A stretch of 64,000 nucleotides of DNA from Pseudomonas coleopterorum (lineage in GTDB: Bacteria > Pseudomonadota > Gammaproteobacteria > Pseudomonadales > Pseudomonadaceae), in contig NZ_FNTZ01000001.1 of the NCBI RefSeq assembly GCF_900105555.1, positions 1,302,001 through 1,366,000 of the forward strand, in the 5' to 3' direction. Below are positions 47,389-56,373 of the stretch, piece by piece (positions within the stretch are counted from its first letter, which is position 1; each line of letters begins with the position of its first letter). Under the pieces are notes generated by a model, which saw only the letters and a list, made by a program, of their open reading frames with translations, was not told the DNA's origin and searched no databases. The position numbers and the translations under genes are program-made.

Positions 47389-48843
47389 TCAGTGCCGCCA
47401 GAACGCCGGCATGCACAGGATCAGCACGGTGATGATTTCCAGTCGGCCCAGCAGCATGCCCACGGCCAGTATCCACTTCGCCGCGTCGGGGAGGGTGGCG
47501 AAGTTGCCGGCCGGGCCGATCACCTCGCCCAGGCCGGGACCGACGCCGGAGACCGTGCTGGCGGCCCCGGTGAGTGCAGTCATCCAGTCCAGGCCCAGCA
47601 GCGACAGCGCCAGCGCGATGATGCCGACGGTGAAGCCGAAGAAGAACGAGAAGGTCAGGATCGATCGCACGATCTCCTCGTCCAGGCGATGGCCGTTGTA
47701 CTTCTGCTTGATCACTGCGCGCGGATGGATCAACTGATTGAGGTTGGATTTGAGCAGGATGTAGGCGACCTGAAAACGGAAGATCTTGATCCCGCCTGCC
47801 GTGGAGCCCGAGCAGCCGCCGATGAAGCCCAGGTAGAAGAACAGCATCAGGGAAAAGTTGCCCCACAGGCTGTAGTCGCCCAGGGCGAAGCCCGTGGTGG
47901 TGACCACCGAGGTGACGTTCAGCGCCACGTGGCGGAACGCCGTCCACCACGGCAGTTCGGTGGTGGCCCAGTACCAGGTGCCCAGCACCAGCCAGGTGAC
48001 CACCAACAGGATCAGCATGCCCTGCACCTGCTGATCGCGCAGCAGGGCCTGGCGGTTGCCGCGCAGGGTCGAGACGTAGAGGGCGAAGGGCAGGCTGCCC
48101 AGGATCATCACCACGATGGCCACCCAGTGCACGGCCGGTTGCTGCCATTTGCCCAGGGACAGGTCGGAGGTCGAGAAACCGCCGGTGGAGATCGCCGACA
48201 TCGCATGGTTGACCGCATCGAACGGGCTCATCCCCGCCAGCCAGAAGCCCAGGGTGCCCAGCGCGGTGAAGCCGACATACACCAGCACGATGAACTTGGC
48301 GACCATGTGCGAGCGCGGCATGACCTTTTCCGAGCGATCGCTGGATTCGGTCTGGAACAGGCGCATCCCACCGATGCGCAACAGCGGCAGGATCGCCACG
48401 GCCATGCCGATGAAGCCGATGCCGCCGAGCCAGTGCAGCATCGAACGCCACATGAGGATGCCGGGGGACATTTCGTCCAGGTGACTGAGCACCGTCGAGC
48501 CGGTGGCGGTGATCCCCGACATGCTTTCGAAGAAGGCGTCGGTGTAGCTGATGTGGTTGGTCAGCAAAAAGGGCAGGGCGGCGAACACGCAGACCACTAC
48601 CCAGCTGCTGACCGTCAGCAGGTACATGTCGCGCGGCCGCAGGTTGACGTTGTCGGGGCGTCCCGGCAGTACCAGCATCAGGCCGGCAACGAAGGTGATC
48701 AGGCTGGCCCATAGAAACGACTGGATGTCTTCGGTGCGCTCGAACACCACCAGCGTGCCCATGGGCACGACCATGCTCACGGCCAGGGTGATCAGGAAGA
48801 TGCCGATAATGAAACCGATGATGCGCAGGGTCGGCAACGCCAT
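47389..48843 (-). CDS. trkH: TrkH/TrkI-family potassium uptake protein
   Basis: 484 aa with about ten membrane-spanning segments. The repeated selectivity-filter regions of the Trk/Ktr family are recognisable (SGITATGSTVL, SAISTGGFST, TSVVTTTGF and GPGLGEVIGP). It imports K+ together with the NAD-binding protein TrkA encoded elsewhere. ATG 48843 (MALPTLRIIG) is chosen over an in-frame start at 48900 that would add 19 residues of a different character. Confidence 0.93.
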   Translation of the reverse strand: MALPTLRIIGFIIGIFLITLAVSMVVPMGTLVVFERTEDIQSFLWASLITFVAGLMLVLPGRPDNVNLRPRDMYLLTVSSWVVVCVFAALPFLLTNHISYTDAFFESMSGITATGSTVLSHLDEMSPGILMWRSMLHWLGGIGFIGMAVAILPLLRIGGMRLFQTESSDRSEKVMPRSHMVAKFIVLVYVGFTALGTLGFWLAGMSPFDAVNHAMSAISTGGFSTSDLSLGKWQQPAVHWVAIVVMILGSLPFALYVSTLRGNRQALLRDQQVQGMLILLVVTWLVLGTWYWATTELPWWTAFRHVALNVTSVVTTTGFALGDYSLWGNFSLMLFFYLGFIGGCSGSTAGGIKIFRFQVAYILLKSNLNQLIHPRAVIKQKYNGHRLDEEIVRSILTFSFFFGFTVGIIALALSLLGLDWMTALTGAASTVSGVGPGLGEVIGPAGNFATLPDAAKWILAVGMLLGRLEIITVLILCMPAFWRH

Positions 48844-48967
48844 GGGGTCAGCTCTGGCCATGAAGGAAAGGGCCGCCATTCTACCTGCGGGCCACAGCAT
48901 GTAAACCCGGCAGGCGGAGGCCGCTTGGGTCTAGAATAGCGGCTTATCGTTCCACAGGAGGTTGCCC

Positions 48968-49525
48968 ATGGAGGCGCTCGAGGTTTTGCTCAATCGTGTT
49001 TCCGCTCCCCGGCTCATGGCGCCTGCGCCAAGCGCTGCGCAGCGTGAAGTGCTGTTCCAGGCCGCGCTGCGCGCGCCCGACCACGGCCAGCTGCGGCCGT
49101 GGCGCTTTCTCACCGTCGAGGGGGAGGGCCTGCAGCGGCTGGGCGAAGTACTGGCCGAGGCCGCCGCGCTCAACCCCGAGGCCGGCGAGGCAGCGCTGGA
49201 AAAAGCCCGCAACATGCCCTTGCGCGCGCCGCTGGTCGTGGTTGTGATCGCTCGCCTGCAGGAGCATCGCAAGGTGCCACAGAGCGAGCAACTGCTGGCG
49301 GCCGGCTGCGCCGCTCACGGCATTCTGCTTGCGGCCAACGCTCAGGGGCTGGGTGGCGTCTGGCGTACCGGCGAGCTGTCCTACGCGCCTTATGTCGCGG
49401 ACAAGCTGGGCCTGAGCGAAGGCGAGCAGATCATCGGCTTCCTGTACCTGGGCACGCCTGCGCGCGAACTGCGCGAAGCGCCTGCCCTGGCTACCGCCGA
49501 CTTCGTGCAGGCGTGGGGCGCCTGA
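48968..49525 (+). CDS. Nitroreductase-family protein (YdjA-like)
   Basis: 185 aa minimal nitroreductase. The FMN-contacting RAPDHGQLRPWRF near residue 35 and GLGGVWRTGELS near residue 125 identify the YdjA group. Natural substrate unknown. ATG 48968 has CAGGAGG upstream. It ends 10 bp before the convergent cpxA. Confidence 0.92.
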   Translation: MEALEVLLNRVSAPRLMAPAPSAAQREVLFQAALRAPDHGQLRPWRFLTVEGEGLQRLGEVLAEAAALNPEAGEAALEKARNMPLRAPLVVVVIARLQEHRKVPQSEQLLAAGCAAHGILLAANAQGLGGVWRTGELSYAPYVADKLGLSEGEQIIGFLYLGTPARELREAPALATADFVQAWGA

Positions 49526-49535
49526 TCGTACTCGG

Positions 49536-50870
49536 CTAGGCCACCACCACCGGCACCGGTGGCAAGTCCAGGGTCGCGATCAGGCCGCCCTGGGCATGGT
49601 TTTCCAGGTGCAGACTGCCGCCATGCCGTTCGGCGGCGCGGCGGGCTATGGCCAGACCCAGGCCATGGCCCGCCGCGGTCTGCCCTGGCGCGCGAAAGAA
49701 CGGCTCGCTCAGGCGCGCCAGATGTTCCTCCGCCACGCCCGGGCCGTGATCGCGGACGCTGATGCGCACCCGGCCATCCACCTGTTGCGCCGACAGCACG
49801 ACCGGCAACGGCCCGGGGTTGAAGCGCAGGGCGTTGCGCAGCAGGTTGTCCACGGCCCGTTCGATCATGGTCGGCCAGCCCTGCAACGCCAGGTGCGGGG
49901 CAATGTCCAGTTCGATGGATTGCTCCGGCACGGCCACCAGCGCATCCTTGCGTACGGCGTGCAGCAGGGCTGGCAGATCCACGTCTTCGGCGGTGGCCTG
50001 TTCCGCATCGACCCGCGCCAGCACGAGAATCTCGCTGATCAACGCTTCCAGACGATCGCACTCGCGGGTCAGGCGCGGCCACAGCAGGTCGCGCTGAGCG
50101 GGCTCGGCGCGTTCCGCCAAGGCCAGGGCGATGCGCAGCCGAGCCAGGGGCGAGCGCAGTTCGTGGGACACGTCGCGCAACAGCTGGCGCTGGCTGCCGA
50201 TCAGGCTCTGCAGGCGTGAGCCCATGCGGTTGAAGTCGCGCGCCAGCACACCGAATTCGTCACGACGACTGGCCAGCTGCGCCAGGCTGTTCTGCTGGTA
50301 GGTGGTCTGTCCCAGTTCATGCACGGCGCCGCGCAGCCGGCTCAGCGGGCGGGTGATCGACAGGGTGACCATCAGGCTGAACAGCGTCAGCACGACTAGC
50401 GCGATCACCAGTGCGCTGATGGGCATGAGCAGGGAGTCGCGATGCCAGGACTCGAGCTCGGGGTGAGGGATGCGGTAGATCAGCAGGTACGTGTCGCCCG
50501 TGGTGGGGCTGGTGTATTCCGCTGTCAGGCGTCGCCATGGCAGGTCGCGGTCGTTGTCGTTGTGGCGCGCCTCGAAGGCTTCGGCGCGCCGGGGGAAGGT
50601 TCCTGGCACGACCGCTTCGCCAGCCTCGTTGAGCACCTGGGTGTCGATGCGATAGCGCCGCTTGCGTTGTTCGAGCAGTTCCTGGGCAGCTTCGCCACCC
50701 TTGCTCTCATAGCGCTCCACCCAGTCCTGGGCGAAATGCTTGACCGCCGGGTGGCGACTGAGGATCCAGGTGTCCTGGTTCAACATGTGGCCCAGCAGCA
50801 CCGAGAGGCCGGCTACCAGGGCTATGGCCAGCCAGAAGCTGGCCAGGATGCGCCAGAACAGTGAACGCAA
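49536..50870 (-). CDS. cpxA: CpxA-like sensor histidine kinase
   Basis: 444 aa. Membrane spans at about 5-27 and 149-171 enclose a periplasmic domain of some 120 residues; a HAMP linker (about 172-225) follows. His236 is in LRDVSHELRSPLARLR, and the ATPase domain has NLLRNALRF, DHGPGV and GHGLGLAIA. The gene order cpxR-cpxP-like-cpxA on one strand corresponds to P. aeruginosa PA3204-PA3206. It senses envelope misfolding. It starts 66 bp after the CpxP-like gene. Confidence 0.88.
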   Translation of the reverse strand: MRSLFWRILASFWLAIALVAGLSVLLGHMLNQDTWILSRHPAVKHFAQDWVERYESKGGEAAQELLEQRKRRYRIDTQVLNEAGEAVVPGTFPRRAEAFEARHNDNDRDLPWRRLTAEYTSPTTGDTYLLIYRIPHPELESWHRDSLLMPISALVIALVVLTLFSLMVTLSITRPLSRLRGAVHELGQTTYQQNSLAQLASRRDEFGVLARDFNRMGSRLQSLIGSQRQLLRDVSHELRSPLARLRIALALAERAEPAQRDLLWPRLTRECDRLEALISEILVLARVDAEQATAEDVDLPALLHAVRKDALVAVPEQSIELDIAPHLALQGWPTMIERAVDNLLRNALRFNPGPLPVVLSAQQVDGRVRISVRDHGPGVAEEHLARLSEPFFRAPGQTAAGHGLGLAIARRAAERHGGSLHLENHAQGGLIATLDLPPVPVVVA

Positions 50871-50936
50871 GGCAAATTCCTCAATGGACGAAGCCCGGCA
50901 CGCGTGAGCGTACCGGGCTGGGGGCGTGCGCCGATA

Positions 50937-51374
50937 TTACTGGGTTTTCTTGCCTTGCTGGGCTTTCCAGGCCTGGAATTCGGCCCATTCGGCGCGGCGC
51001 TGGTCCTCTTTCTTCTTCATTTCGTCGAACTGCTTCTGCTGCTCGGGCTTGAGCACGGCACGTACATCGGCCTGGGCCTTGTCGTGGTTGGCCTTGATTT
51101 CATCTTCCATGGCCTTGCGATCGGCCGCTGGCAGCTTGTCCAGGTACTTCTTGGTGATCTCGCGCTGTTGATGGCGTTCTTCGCCCATCAGCTTGCCGAC
51201 CTGGGTGCGTTGCTCGTGGGTCAGGTCGAGCTGGGCGAACGGCTCACCGCCACGAGGGCCTGGGCCGCCTTTGCCTGGGCCTGGGCCGAAACCCTCGGGG
51301 CCGCCTTGGGGCATGGCCATGGCCAGGGTCGGCAGGGTAGCGGCGAACAGCATTGCGAGGGTGGTCTTGCGCAT
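50937..51374 (-). CDS. CpxP/Spy-like periplasmic chaperone
   Basis: 145 aa. A signal peptide (MRKTTLAMLFAATLPTLAMA) is followed by a Pro/Gly-rich stretch and a helical LTXXQ-type domain (LDLTHEQRTQVGKLM, then RAVLKPEQQKQFDEM). In enteric bacteria CpxP inhibits CpxA and is itself induced by CpxR. Here it lies between the regulator and sensor genes, and a CpxR box is upstream of it. ATG 51374 at the signal peptide is preferred to an in-frame 51449 start. Confidence 0.85.
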   Translation of the reverse strand: MRKTTLAMLFAATLPTLAMAMPQGGPEGFGPGPGKGGPGPRGGEPFAQLDLTHEQRTQVGKLMGEERHQQREITKKYLDKLPAADRKAMEDEIKANHDKAQADVRAVLKPEQQKQFDEMKKKEDQRRAEWAEFQAWKAQQGKKTQ

Positions 51375-51455
51375 GGTGAATCTCCTGTCTGGTTCCCGGT
51401 CGTTACCGGATGTGGCCAGTTTAGGGAGATCAAGGTCAGGCGCGGTCAAGGCCGC

Positions 51456-51471
51456 GTAAAGCTTGTGTAAA
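51456..51471. promoter_or_regulatory. CpxR box upstream of the CpxP-like gene
   Basis: GTAAA-N6-GTAAA, two perfect CpxR half-sites in tandem, in the gap between cpxR and the CpxP-like gene and about 82 bp upstream of the latter's ATG. It predicts direct autoactivation of the cpxP-cpxA part by CpxR. Confidence 0.7.
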
Positions 51472-51554
51472 GGGATGACGCGGTCGTTACTGACAAATCC
51501 CGGCGCGTTCAGGCGCCAAAGTGGACGGCGCGATCGGTGCGATGCGCCGACCGG

Positions 51555-52232
51555 CTACTGCGCATAGAAATAGCCACGGCTGCGCAGCGCCATGATCCGC
51601 GGACGGCCGTCGGCGTGGGGGCCGATCTTCTTGCGCAGGTTGCTGACGTGCATGTCCAGGCTTCGGTCATAGAGGGTGAGCTTGCGGCCCAGGGCGATCT
51701 GCGCCAGCTCCTGCTTGTCCAGTGGCTCGCCTGGCTGGCGCATGAGCGCTTCGAGCAGGCGGCTTTCGGAAACGGTCAGGTTGATATCGTGCTGATCGAT
51801 ACTGACCACGCCGCGAGCCGGGCTGAAGCACAGGTCGCCTAGTTCCATCTGCCCCGCCACCGCCACCGGGTGGCTGCGGCGCAGGACCGCACGCAGGCGA
51901 GCCGTCAGCTCCCGTGGATCGCAGGGTTTGGCCAGGTAATCGTCGGCGCCCAGCTCCAGGCCCAGGATGCGATCCAGCGGTTCGCCGCGCGCCGAGAGCA
52001 TCAGCACCGGCAGGTCAGGGTGTTCGCTGCGCAGCTGCTTGAGCAGCTCCAGGCCGCTGCCGTCGGGCAGCATCACGTCGAGCACCACGGCCGCCGGTGC
52101 CAGCTCGGCGAGGGCCTTGCGTGCGCTGCTGCCATCATGGCAGGCCCTGACCTGGAAACCTTCCTGGCTCAACCAGCTGTTCAGCAGATCGCACAGCTCG
52201 ACGTCGTCGTCGATCAGTAACAGGTCGCTCAT
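51555..52232 (-). CDS. cpxR: CpxR-like OmpR-family response regulator
   Basis: 225 aa. The receiver domain begins MSDLLLIDDD with Asp52 in VVLDVMLPDGSG, and the winged-helix domain ends in LDMHVSNLRKKIG and ALRSRGYFYAQ. Its position beside CpxP-like and CpxA-like genes and the CpxR box supports the name. The YciI-family gene begins 8 bp upstream in the same direction, so transcription may run from yciI into cpxR. Confidence 0.88.
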   Translation of the reverse strand: MSDLLLIDDDVELCDLLNSWLSQEGFQVRACHDGSSARKALAELAPAAVVLDVMLPDGSGLELLKQLRSEHPDLPVLMLSARGEPLDRILGLELGADDYLAKPCDPRELTARLRAVLRRSHPVAVAGQMELGDLCFSPARGVVSIDQHDINLTVSESRLLEALMRQPGEPLDKQELAQIALGRKLTLYDRSLDMHVSNLRKKIGPHADGRPRIMALRSRGYFYAQ

Positions 52233-52240
52233 CTAAACCT

Positions 52241-52549
52241 TCATTCAGGCGCAGGCAGGGTCTGCTTGAAAGGTTTGACCAGCACGTCCTGGTAGACCCC
52301 GGCGGCCACGAACGGGTCGGCGCCAGCCCAGGTCTGGGCTTCGTCCAGTGACTCGAAGTGGGCAACGATGAGGCTGCCGCTGAACCCGCTTTCGCCGGGA
52401 TCATTGCTGTCGATGGCTGGATGTGGACCGGCCAGGACCAGACGGCCGGCGGCTTCCAGCTGCTTCAGACGCTCCAGGTGCTCGGGCCGTGCGGCCAGGC
52501 GTTTTTCCAGGGAGTTGGGCGTGTCGGTGGCAATGATGGCGTAGAGCAT
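52241..52549 (-). CDS. yciI: YciI-family protein
   Basis: 102 aa from ATG 52549 ([13 protein letters not shown]). The single ferredoxin-like domain carries the conserved histidine and aspartate (GPHPAIDS) and [17 protein letters not shown]. Function is unresolved; the fold suggests a dehydrochlorinase-like activity. It stops 8 bp before cpxR and follows yciB by 1 bp, in the order known from P. aeruginosa. Confidence 0.9.
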   Translation of the reverse strand: MLYAIIATDTPNSLEKRLAARPEHLERLKQLEAAGRLVLAGPHPAIDSNDPGESGFSGSLIVAHFESLDEAQTWAGADPFVAAGVYQDVLVKPFKQTLPAPE

Positions 52550-52550
52550 G

Positions 52551-53147
52551 TCAATCCTCGGTTTTCGGTGTTGTACGATCGGAATCATGCAGGTGACGGG
52601 ACAGGTAGATGCCCTGGCCCACCAGGAACAGCAAGGTCATGGCCAGGCTGCCGAACACTTTGAAGTCGACCCAGAATTGCTCGAAGGTAAATGCCACGAA
52701 CAGGTTGGCAGCGCCGCAGAACAGGAAGAAGACCACCCACGCCACGTTGAGTTTCGCCCAGATCGGGTCGGGCAGGGTCAAGGCATGGCCCATCATGCGC
52801 TTTATCAGCAGTTGCTTGCCGATGAAATGACTGCCGGCGAACGCCAGGGCGAACAGCCAGTTGACCACCGGTGCCTTCCATTTGAGGAAGGTTTCGCTAT
52901 GGAAGGCCAAGGTCAGGGTGCCGAACACCAGGCAGGCGATCAGGGTCAACCACTGGCCTTTTTCCAGCTTGCGCTGCTTGATGAACAGCAGACCGTAGAC
53001 CACCACCGAGCTGGCGATCAGCACTTTGGTGGCACTGAAAATGCCGCCCAGTTCAAAGCTGTAACCGGCCAGGTCGACCATGTGCGGGTCGGTCTTGTAG
53101 ACGATGAGGAAAAGGAGCAGCGGGATGAAATCGATCAATTGTTTCAC
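52551..53147 (-). CDS. yciB: Septation protein A (YciB, inner membrane)
   Basis: 198 aa with about five hydrophobic spans. The start [18 protein letters not shown] of the family appears here as GTG 53147; an in-frame TTG at 53186 would add 13 residues. [18 protein letters not shown] and [15 protein letters not shown] are family hallmarks. It takes part in membrane and cell envelope synthesis at division. Confidence 0.88.
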   Translation of the reverse strand: MKQLIDFIPLLLFLIVYKTDPHMVDLAGYSFELGGIFSATKVLIASSVVVYGLLFIKQRKLEKGQWLTLIACLVFGTLTLAFHSETFLKWKAPVVNWLFALAFAGSHFIGKQLLIKRMMGHALTLPDPIWAKLNVAWVVFFLFCGAANLFVAFTFEQFWVDFKVFGSLAMTLLFLVGQGIYLSRHLHDSDRTTPKTED

Positions 53148-53212
53148 AATGGCAGCCAGAAGCAGGATGTGACGGCATAATAACAAACATCAATGACTGC
53201 GAAAGCGCCACT

Positions 53213-54073
53213 ATGAATGTTGACCTGCACTGCCACAGCACCGCTTCCGACGGCGCCCTTGCGCCTGCCGTCCTGGTGCAGCGAGCCTTCGATCACGGCG
53301 TGCAGACCCTGGCCTTGACCGACCATGACACCCTGGAAGGCCAGCCAGAGGCCCGTGCGGCCGCGACAGCACTGAACATGCAGTGGGTCAGTGGTGTCGA
53401 GATGTCATGCACCTGGGGCGGCGCGACCATCCACGTGCTCGGTTACAATTTCGCTCTGGATGCGCCGCCTCTGGTCGTCGCGCTCGACAGCCTGCACCAC
53501 GGTCGCTGGCTGCGTGCCGAAGAGATCGACCGGCGCCTGGCGCTCAAGGGCATGCCCGGTGCCTTGGAAGGCGCACGCGCCATTCAGCAGGGCCTGGGCG
53601 ACAGCGGCAATGCGCCGGCTCGCCCGCACTTCGCTGATTTCCTCGTGCAGCAGGGCTATGTCAAGGATCGCCAGGAGGCGTTCCGCAAGTGGCTGGGCGC
53701 CGGCAAGCTGGGTGACGTCAAGCAGCACTGGCCCACCCTTGAGGACACTGTGCGCACGTTGCGCGAAGCCAGGGCCTGGATCAGCCTGGCGCACCCGTTG
53801 CACTACGATTTCACCCGCAGCAAGCGGCGCAAGCTGATCGGCGACTATATTCAGGCCGGAGGCCACGCGATCGAGGTGGTCAATGGCATGCAGGCGGCCG
53901 AGCAGGTCGGCACGCTGGCCATTCTGGCCCGCGAGTTCGGCCTGATGGTCAGCGCCGGCAGTGATTTTCATGGTCCGGGCGCCTGGGGTGAAATCGGTGT
54001 CTATCGACCCTTGCCGGTGGACCTGCCGCCGTTGTCCGCGCGGTTCAAGCACGATCCGTCAATCTCCGCCTGA
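53213..54073 (+). CDS. rnm: RNase AM / PHP-domain phosphoesterase
   Basis: 286 aa. PHP-domain metal ligands are visible in DLHCHSTASDG, LTDHDTLEG, and later SLAHPLHY and SAGSDFHG. The E. coli homologue (YciV/TrpH, now Rnm) is a 5'-3' exonuclease for short RNAs and hydrolyses 3',5'-nucleoside bisphosphates. It diverges from yciB and is followed by yciO, as in many gamma-proteobacteria. Confidence 0.88.
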   Translation: MNVDLHCHSTASDGALAPAVLVQRAFDHGVQTLALTDHDTLEGQPEARAAATALNMQWVSGVEMSCTWGGATIHVLGYNFALDAPPLVVALDSLHHGRWLRAEEIDRRLALKGMPGALEGARAIQQGLGDSGNAPARPHFADFLVQQGYVKDRQEAFRKWLGAGKLGDVKQHWPTLEDTVRTLREARAWISLAHPLHYDFTRSKRRKLIGDYIQAGGHAIEVVNGMQAAEQVGTLAILAREFGLMVSAGSDFHGPGAWGEIGVYRPLPVDLPPLSARFKHDPSISA

Positions 54074-54086
54074 ACAGGATGCCAAC

Positions 54087-54716
54087 GTGAGTCAATTCTT
54101 TCAGATCCACCCAGAGAATCCACAGCCGCGGCTGATCAAGCAAGCGGTCGAGATCATTCGCAAGGGCGGCATCGTGATCTACCCCACCGACTCCTCTTAC
54201 GCCATCGGTTGCCAGATTGGCGACAAGAGCGCGGTAGAGCGAGTGCGCCGCCTGCGCCAACTGGACGACAAGCACAACTTTGCGATCATCTGCTGCGACC
54301 TGTCGCAGCTGGGGCTGTTCGCCAAGGTCGATACCGCGGCGTTCCGCCTGCTCAAGGCGCATACGCCAGGGCCGTATACCTTCATCCTCAGTGCCACCCG
54401 CGAAGTGCCGCGCCTGCTCTTGCACCCCAAGCGCCGCACCATCGGCCTGCGCGTGCCCAGTCATCCGATCGCCCTGGCCCTGCTGGAAGAACTGGGCGAA
54501 CCGCTAATGAGTGTGAGTTTGATCATGCCCGGTGACAGCGAGCCGCTCAGCGATCCGTACGAGATGCGTCAGCTGCTGGAAAAACACGTCGACCTGATCA
54601 TCGATGGCGGCTTCGGCGGGACCGAAGCGTCCACCGTGATCAACCTGGCTGACGGCGATCCGCAGGTGATACGCGTGGGTTGCGGCGATCCGGCTCCGTT
54701 TGCGGCCATGGCGTGA
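54087..54716 (+). CDS. yciO: YciO (YrdC/Sua5-like) protein
   Basis: 209 aa from GTG 54087 with AGGA upstream. The YrdC fold is recognisable in IVIYPTDSSYAIGCQIGDK, LRQLDDKHNFAIIC, TPGPYTFIL and RTIGLRVPSH. Homologues make threonylcarbamoyl-AMP for tRNA t6A, but YciO is thought to be weak or to have another role. Its TGA overlaps the scpA GTG start. Confidence 0.88.
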   Translation: MSQFFQIHPENPQPRLIKQAVEIIRKGGIVIYPTDSSYAIGCQIGDKSAVERVRRLRQLDDKHNFAIICCDLSQLGLFAKVDTAAFRLLKAHTPGPYTFILSATREVPRLLLHPKRRTIGLRVPSHPIALALLEELGEPLMSVSLIMPGDSEPLSDPYEMRQLLEKHVDLIIDGGFGGTEASTVINLADGDPQVIRVGCGDPAPFAAMA

Positions 54717-55549
54717 GTGACCTGAGCGCGGTCGAGGAGCCGTCGTCCAGCCTTGCCCAAGGCTCGCCCGAGCAGCTGCAACTGGCGCTGGTCTATGGCC
54801 AGGCGTTCACCCAGATGCCGCAGGACCTGTACATCCCGCCGGATGCGCTGGAAGTGTTTCTGGAGGCGTTCGAAGGTCCGCTCGACCTGCTGCTGTACCT
54901 GATCCGCAAGCAGAACATCGACATCCTCGACATTCCCGTGGCGGAGATCACCCGCCAGTACATGGGCTACGTCGAGTTGATGAAGAGCGTACGCCTGGAG
55001 CTGGCTGCCGAGTACCTGGTGATGGCCGCCATGCTCGCCGAGATCAAGTCGCGCATGTTGCTGCCGCGCAGCGCCGTGGTCGAGGACGAAGAGCACGATC
55101 CGCGTGCCGAGCTGATTCGCCGCCTGCAGGAATACGAGCGCTTCAAGGCGGCCGCCGAAGGGATCGACAGCCTCAAGCGGGTAGGTCGCGATCTCTACGT
55201 GCCCAAGCTCGATGCGCCCCAGGCCAAGGTGCGCAAGCTGCTGCCCGAGGTCAGCCTGGAAGAGCTGCTGATGTCCATGGCCGACGTGTTGCGGCGCAGC
55301 GACATGTTCGAAAGCCACCAGGTCAGCCGTGAGGCGCTGTCGACCCGCGAGCGCATGAGCCAGGTGCTCGAACGCCTGCGCGGTGGTGGCTTCGTGCCTT
55401 TCGTCGAACTGTTCGGTGCCGAGGAAGGCAAGCTCGGCGTGGTGGTGACCTTCATGGCCATCCTCGAACTGGTAAAGGAGCAACTGATCGAACTGGTGCA
55501 GAATGAAGCCTTTGCCGCTATCCATGTGCGTGCCCGAGCCGAACAATGA
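54713..55549 (+). CDS. scpA: Segregation and condensation protein A
   Basis: 278 aa from GTG 54713, which overlaps the yciO stop (GTGA). The kleisin signature FEGPLDLLLYLIRKQNIDI lies near residue 52, with the C-terminal winged helix at LGVVVTFMAILELVKEQ. With ScpB and SMC (or MksB) it organises chromosomes. A 4-bp overlap with scpB follows. Confidence 0.93.
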   Translation: MSDLSAVEEPSSSLAQGSPEQLQLALVYGQAFTQMPQDLYIPPDALEVFLEAFEGPLDLLLYLIRKQNIDILDIPVAEITRQYMGYVELMKSVRLELAAEYLVMAAMLAEIKSRMLLPRSAVVEDEEHDPRAELIRRLQEYERFKAAAEGIDSLKRVGRDLYVPKLDAPQAKVRKLLPEVSLEELLMSMADVLRRSDMFESHQVSREALSTRERMSQVLERLRGGGFVPFVELFGAEEGKLGVVVTFMAILELVKEQLIELVQNEAFAAIHVRARAEQ

Positions 55550-56319
55550 ACTTGACTGACCCGCGCGATCTGGCGCCGCTGCTTGAAGCCTTTCTGCTGG
55601 CCTCCGGAAAACCCCAGTCCCTGGAACGCCTCCATGAGTTGTTCGAGGAGGCCGAACGGCCGGAGCCGGCGGTGTTCAAGAAGGCCCTCGAGGTGCTGGG
55701 CAAATCCTGCGAAAAGCGCGCGTTCGAACTGGTCGAGGTGGCGTCCGGCTACCGTATGCAGATCCGCGAGAAGTACGCGCCCTGGGTCGGCCGGCTCTGG
55801 GAAGAACGGCCGCAGCGCTATTCCCGTGCCCTGCTGGAGACCATGGCGCTGATCGCCTACCGCCAACCCATCACCCGCGGTGAGATCGAAGACGTGCGCG
55901 GCGTGGCGGTGAACAGCAATATCGTCAAGACCCTGGTGGAGCGTGAGTGGATCCGTGTAGTGGGTTACCGCGACGTGCCGGGCCGGCCGGCGATGTTCGC
56001 CACCACCAAGGCCTTCCTCGATCACTTCAACCTCAAGAGTCTCGACGAATTGCCGCCGCTGGCGGTTCTGCGCGAGATGGAACCCGAGTCGGTCCTCGAC
56101 GACCACGACGAAGACGCGCCGGTGCCTGCCCATCTGCAGGCGTTGGCCGATGCCAGTGCCGAGGGTGAGGGCGAGGCACCGCCCAAGGACGAGACCAGCT
56201 TCCGCTCGTTGCTGGTGGAACTCGATTCTATGGAGCAGGGGCTCAAGATCGACTTCGATGATCTGCTCGAAGATACTGCGCAGACGAACGACTCGACGCA
56301 GACCGACGACGAGCGTTGA
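55546..56319 (+). CDS. scpB: Segregation and condensation protein B
   Basis: 257 aa. The winged-helix pair is clear in LLETMALIAYRQPITRGEIE and IRVVGYRDVPGRPAMFATT, with an acidic C-terminal extension. Dimeric partner of the ScpA kleisin. The pseudouridine synthase gene rluB, which commonly follows scpB in Pseudomonas, is not here; a reverse-strand oxidoreductase gene starts the next module. Confidence 0.93.
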   Translation: MNLTDPRDLAPLLEAFLLASGKPQSLERLHELFEEAERPEPAVFKKALEVLGKSCEKRAFELVEVASGYRMQIREKYAPWVGRLWEERPQRYSRALLETMALIAYRQPITRGEIEDVRGVAVNSNIVKTLVEREWIRVVGYRDVPGRPAMFATTKAFLDHFNLKSLDELPPLAVLREMEPESVLDDHDEDAPVPAHLQALADASAEGEGEAPPKDETSFRSLLVELDSMEQGLKIDFDDLLEDTAQTNDSTQTDDER

Positions 56320-56373
56320 ATCTGCGGTGAGCCCTCTAGTGCAGGTGGCCGCACGCCTCCGATCGCTTGTGCG

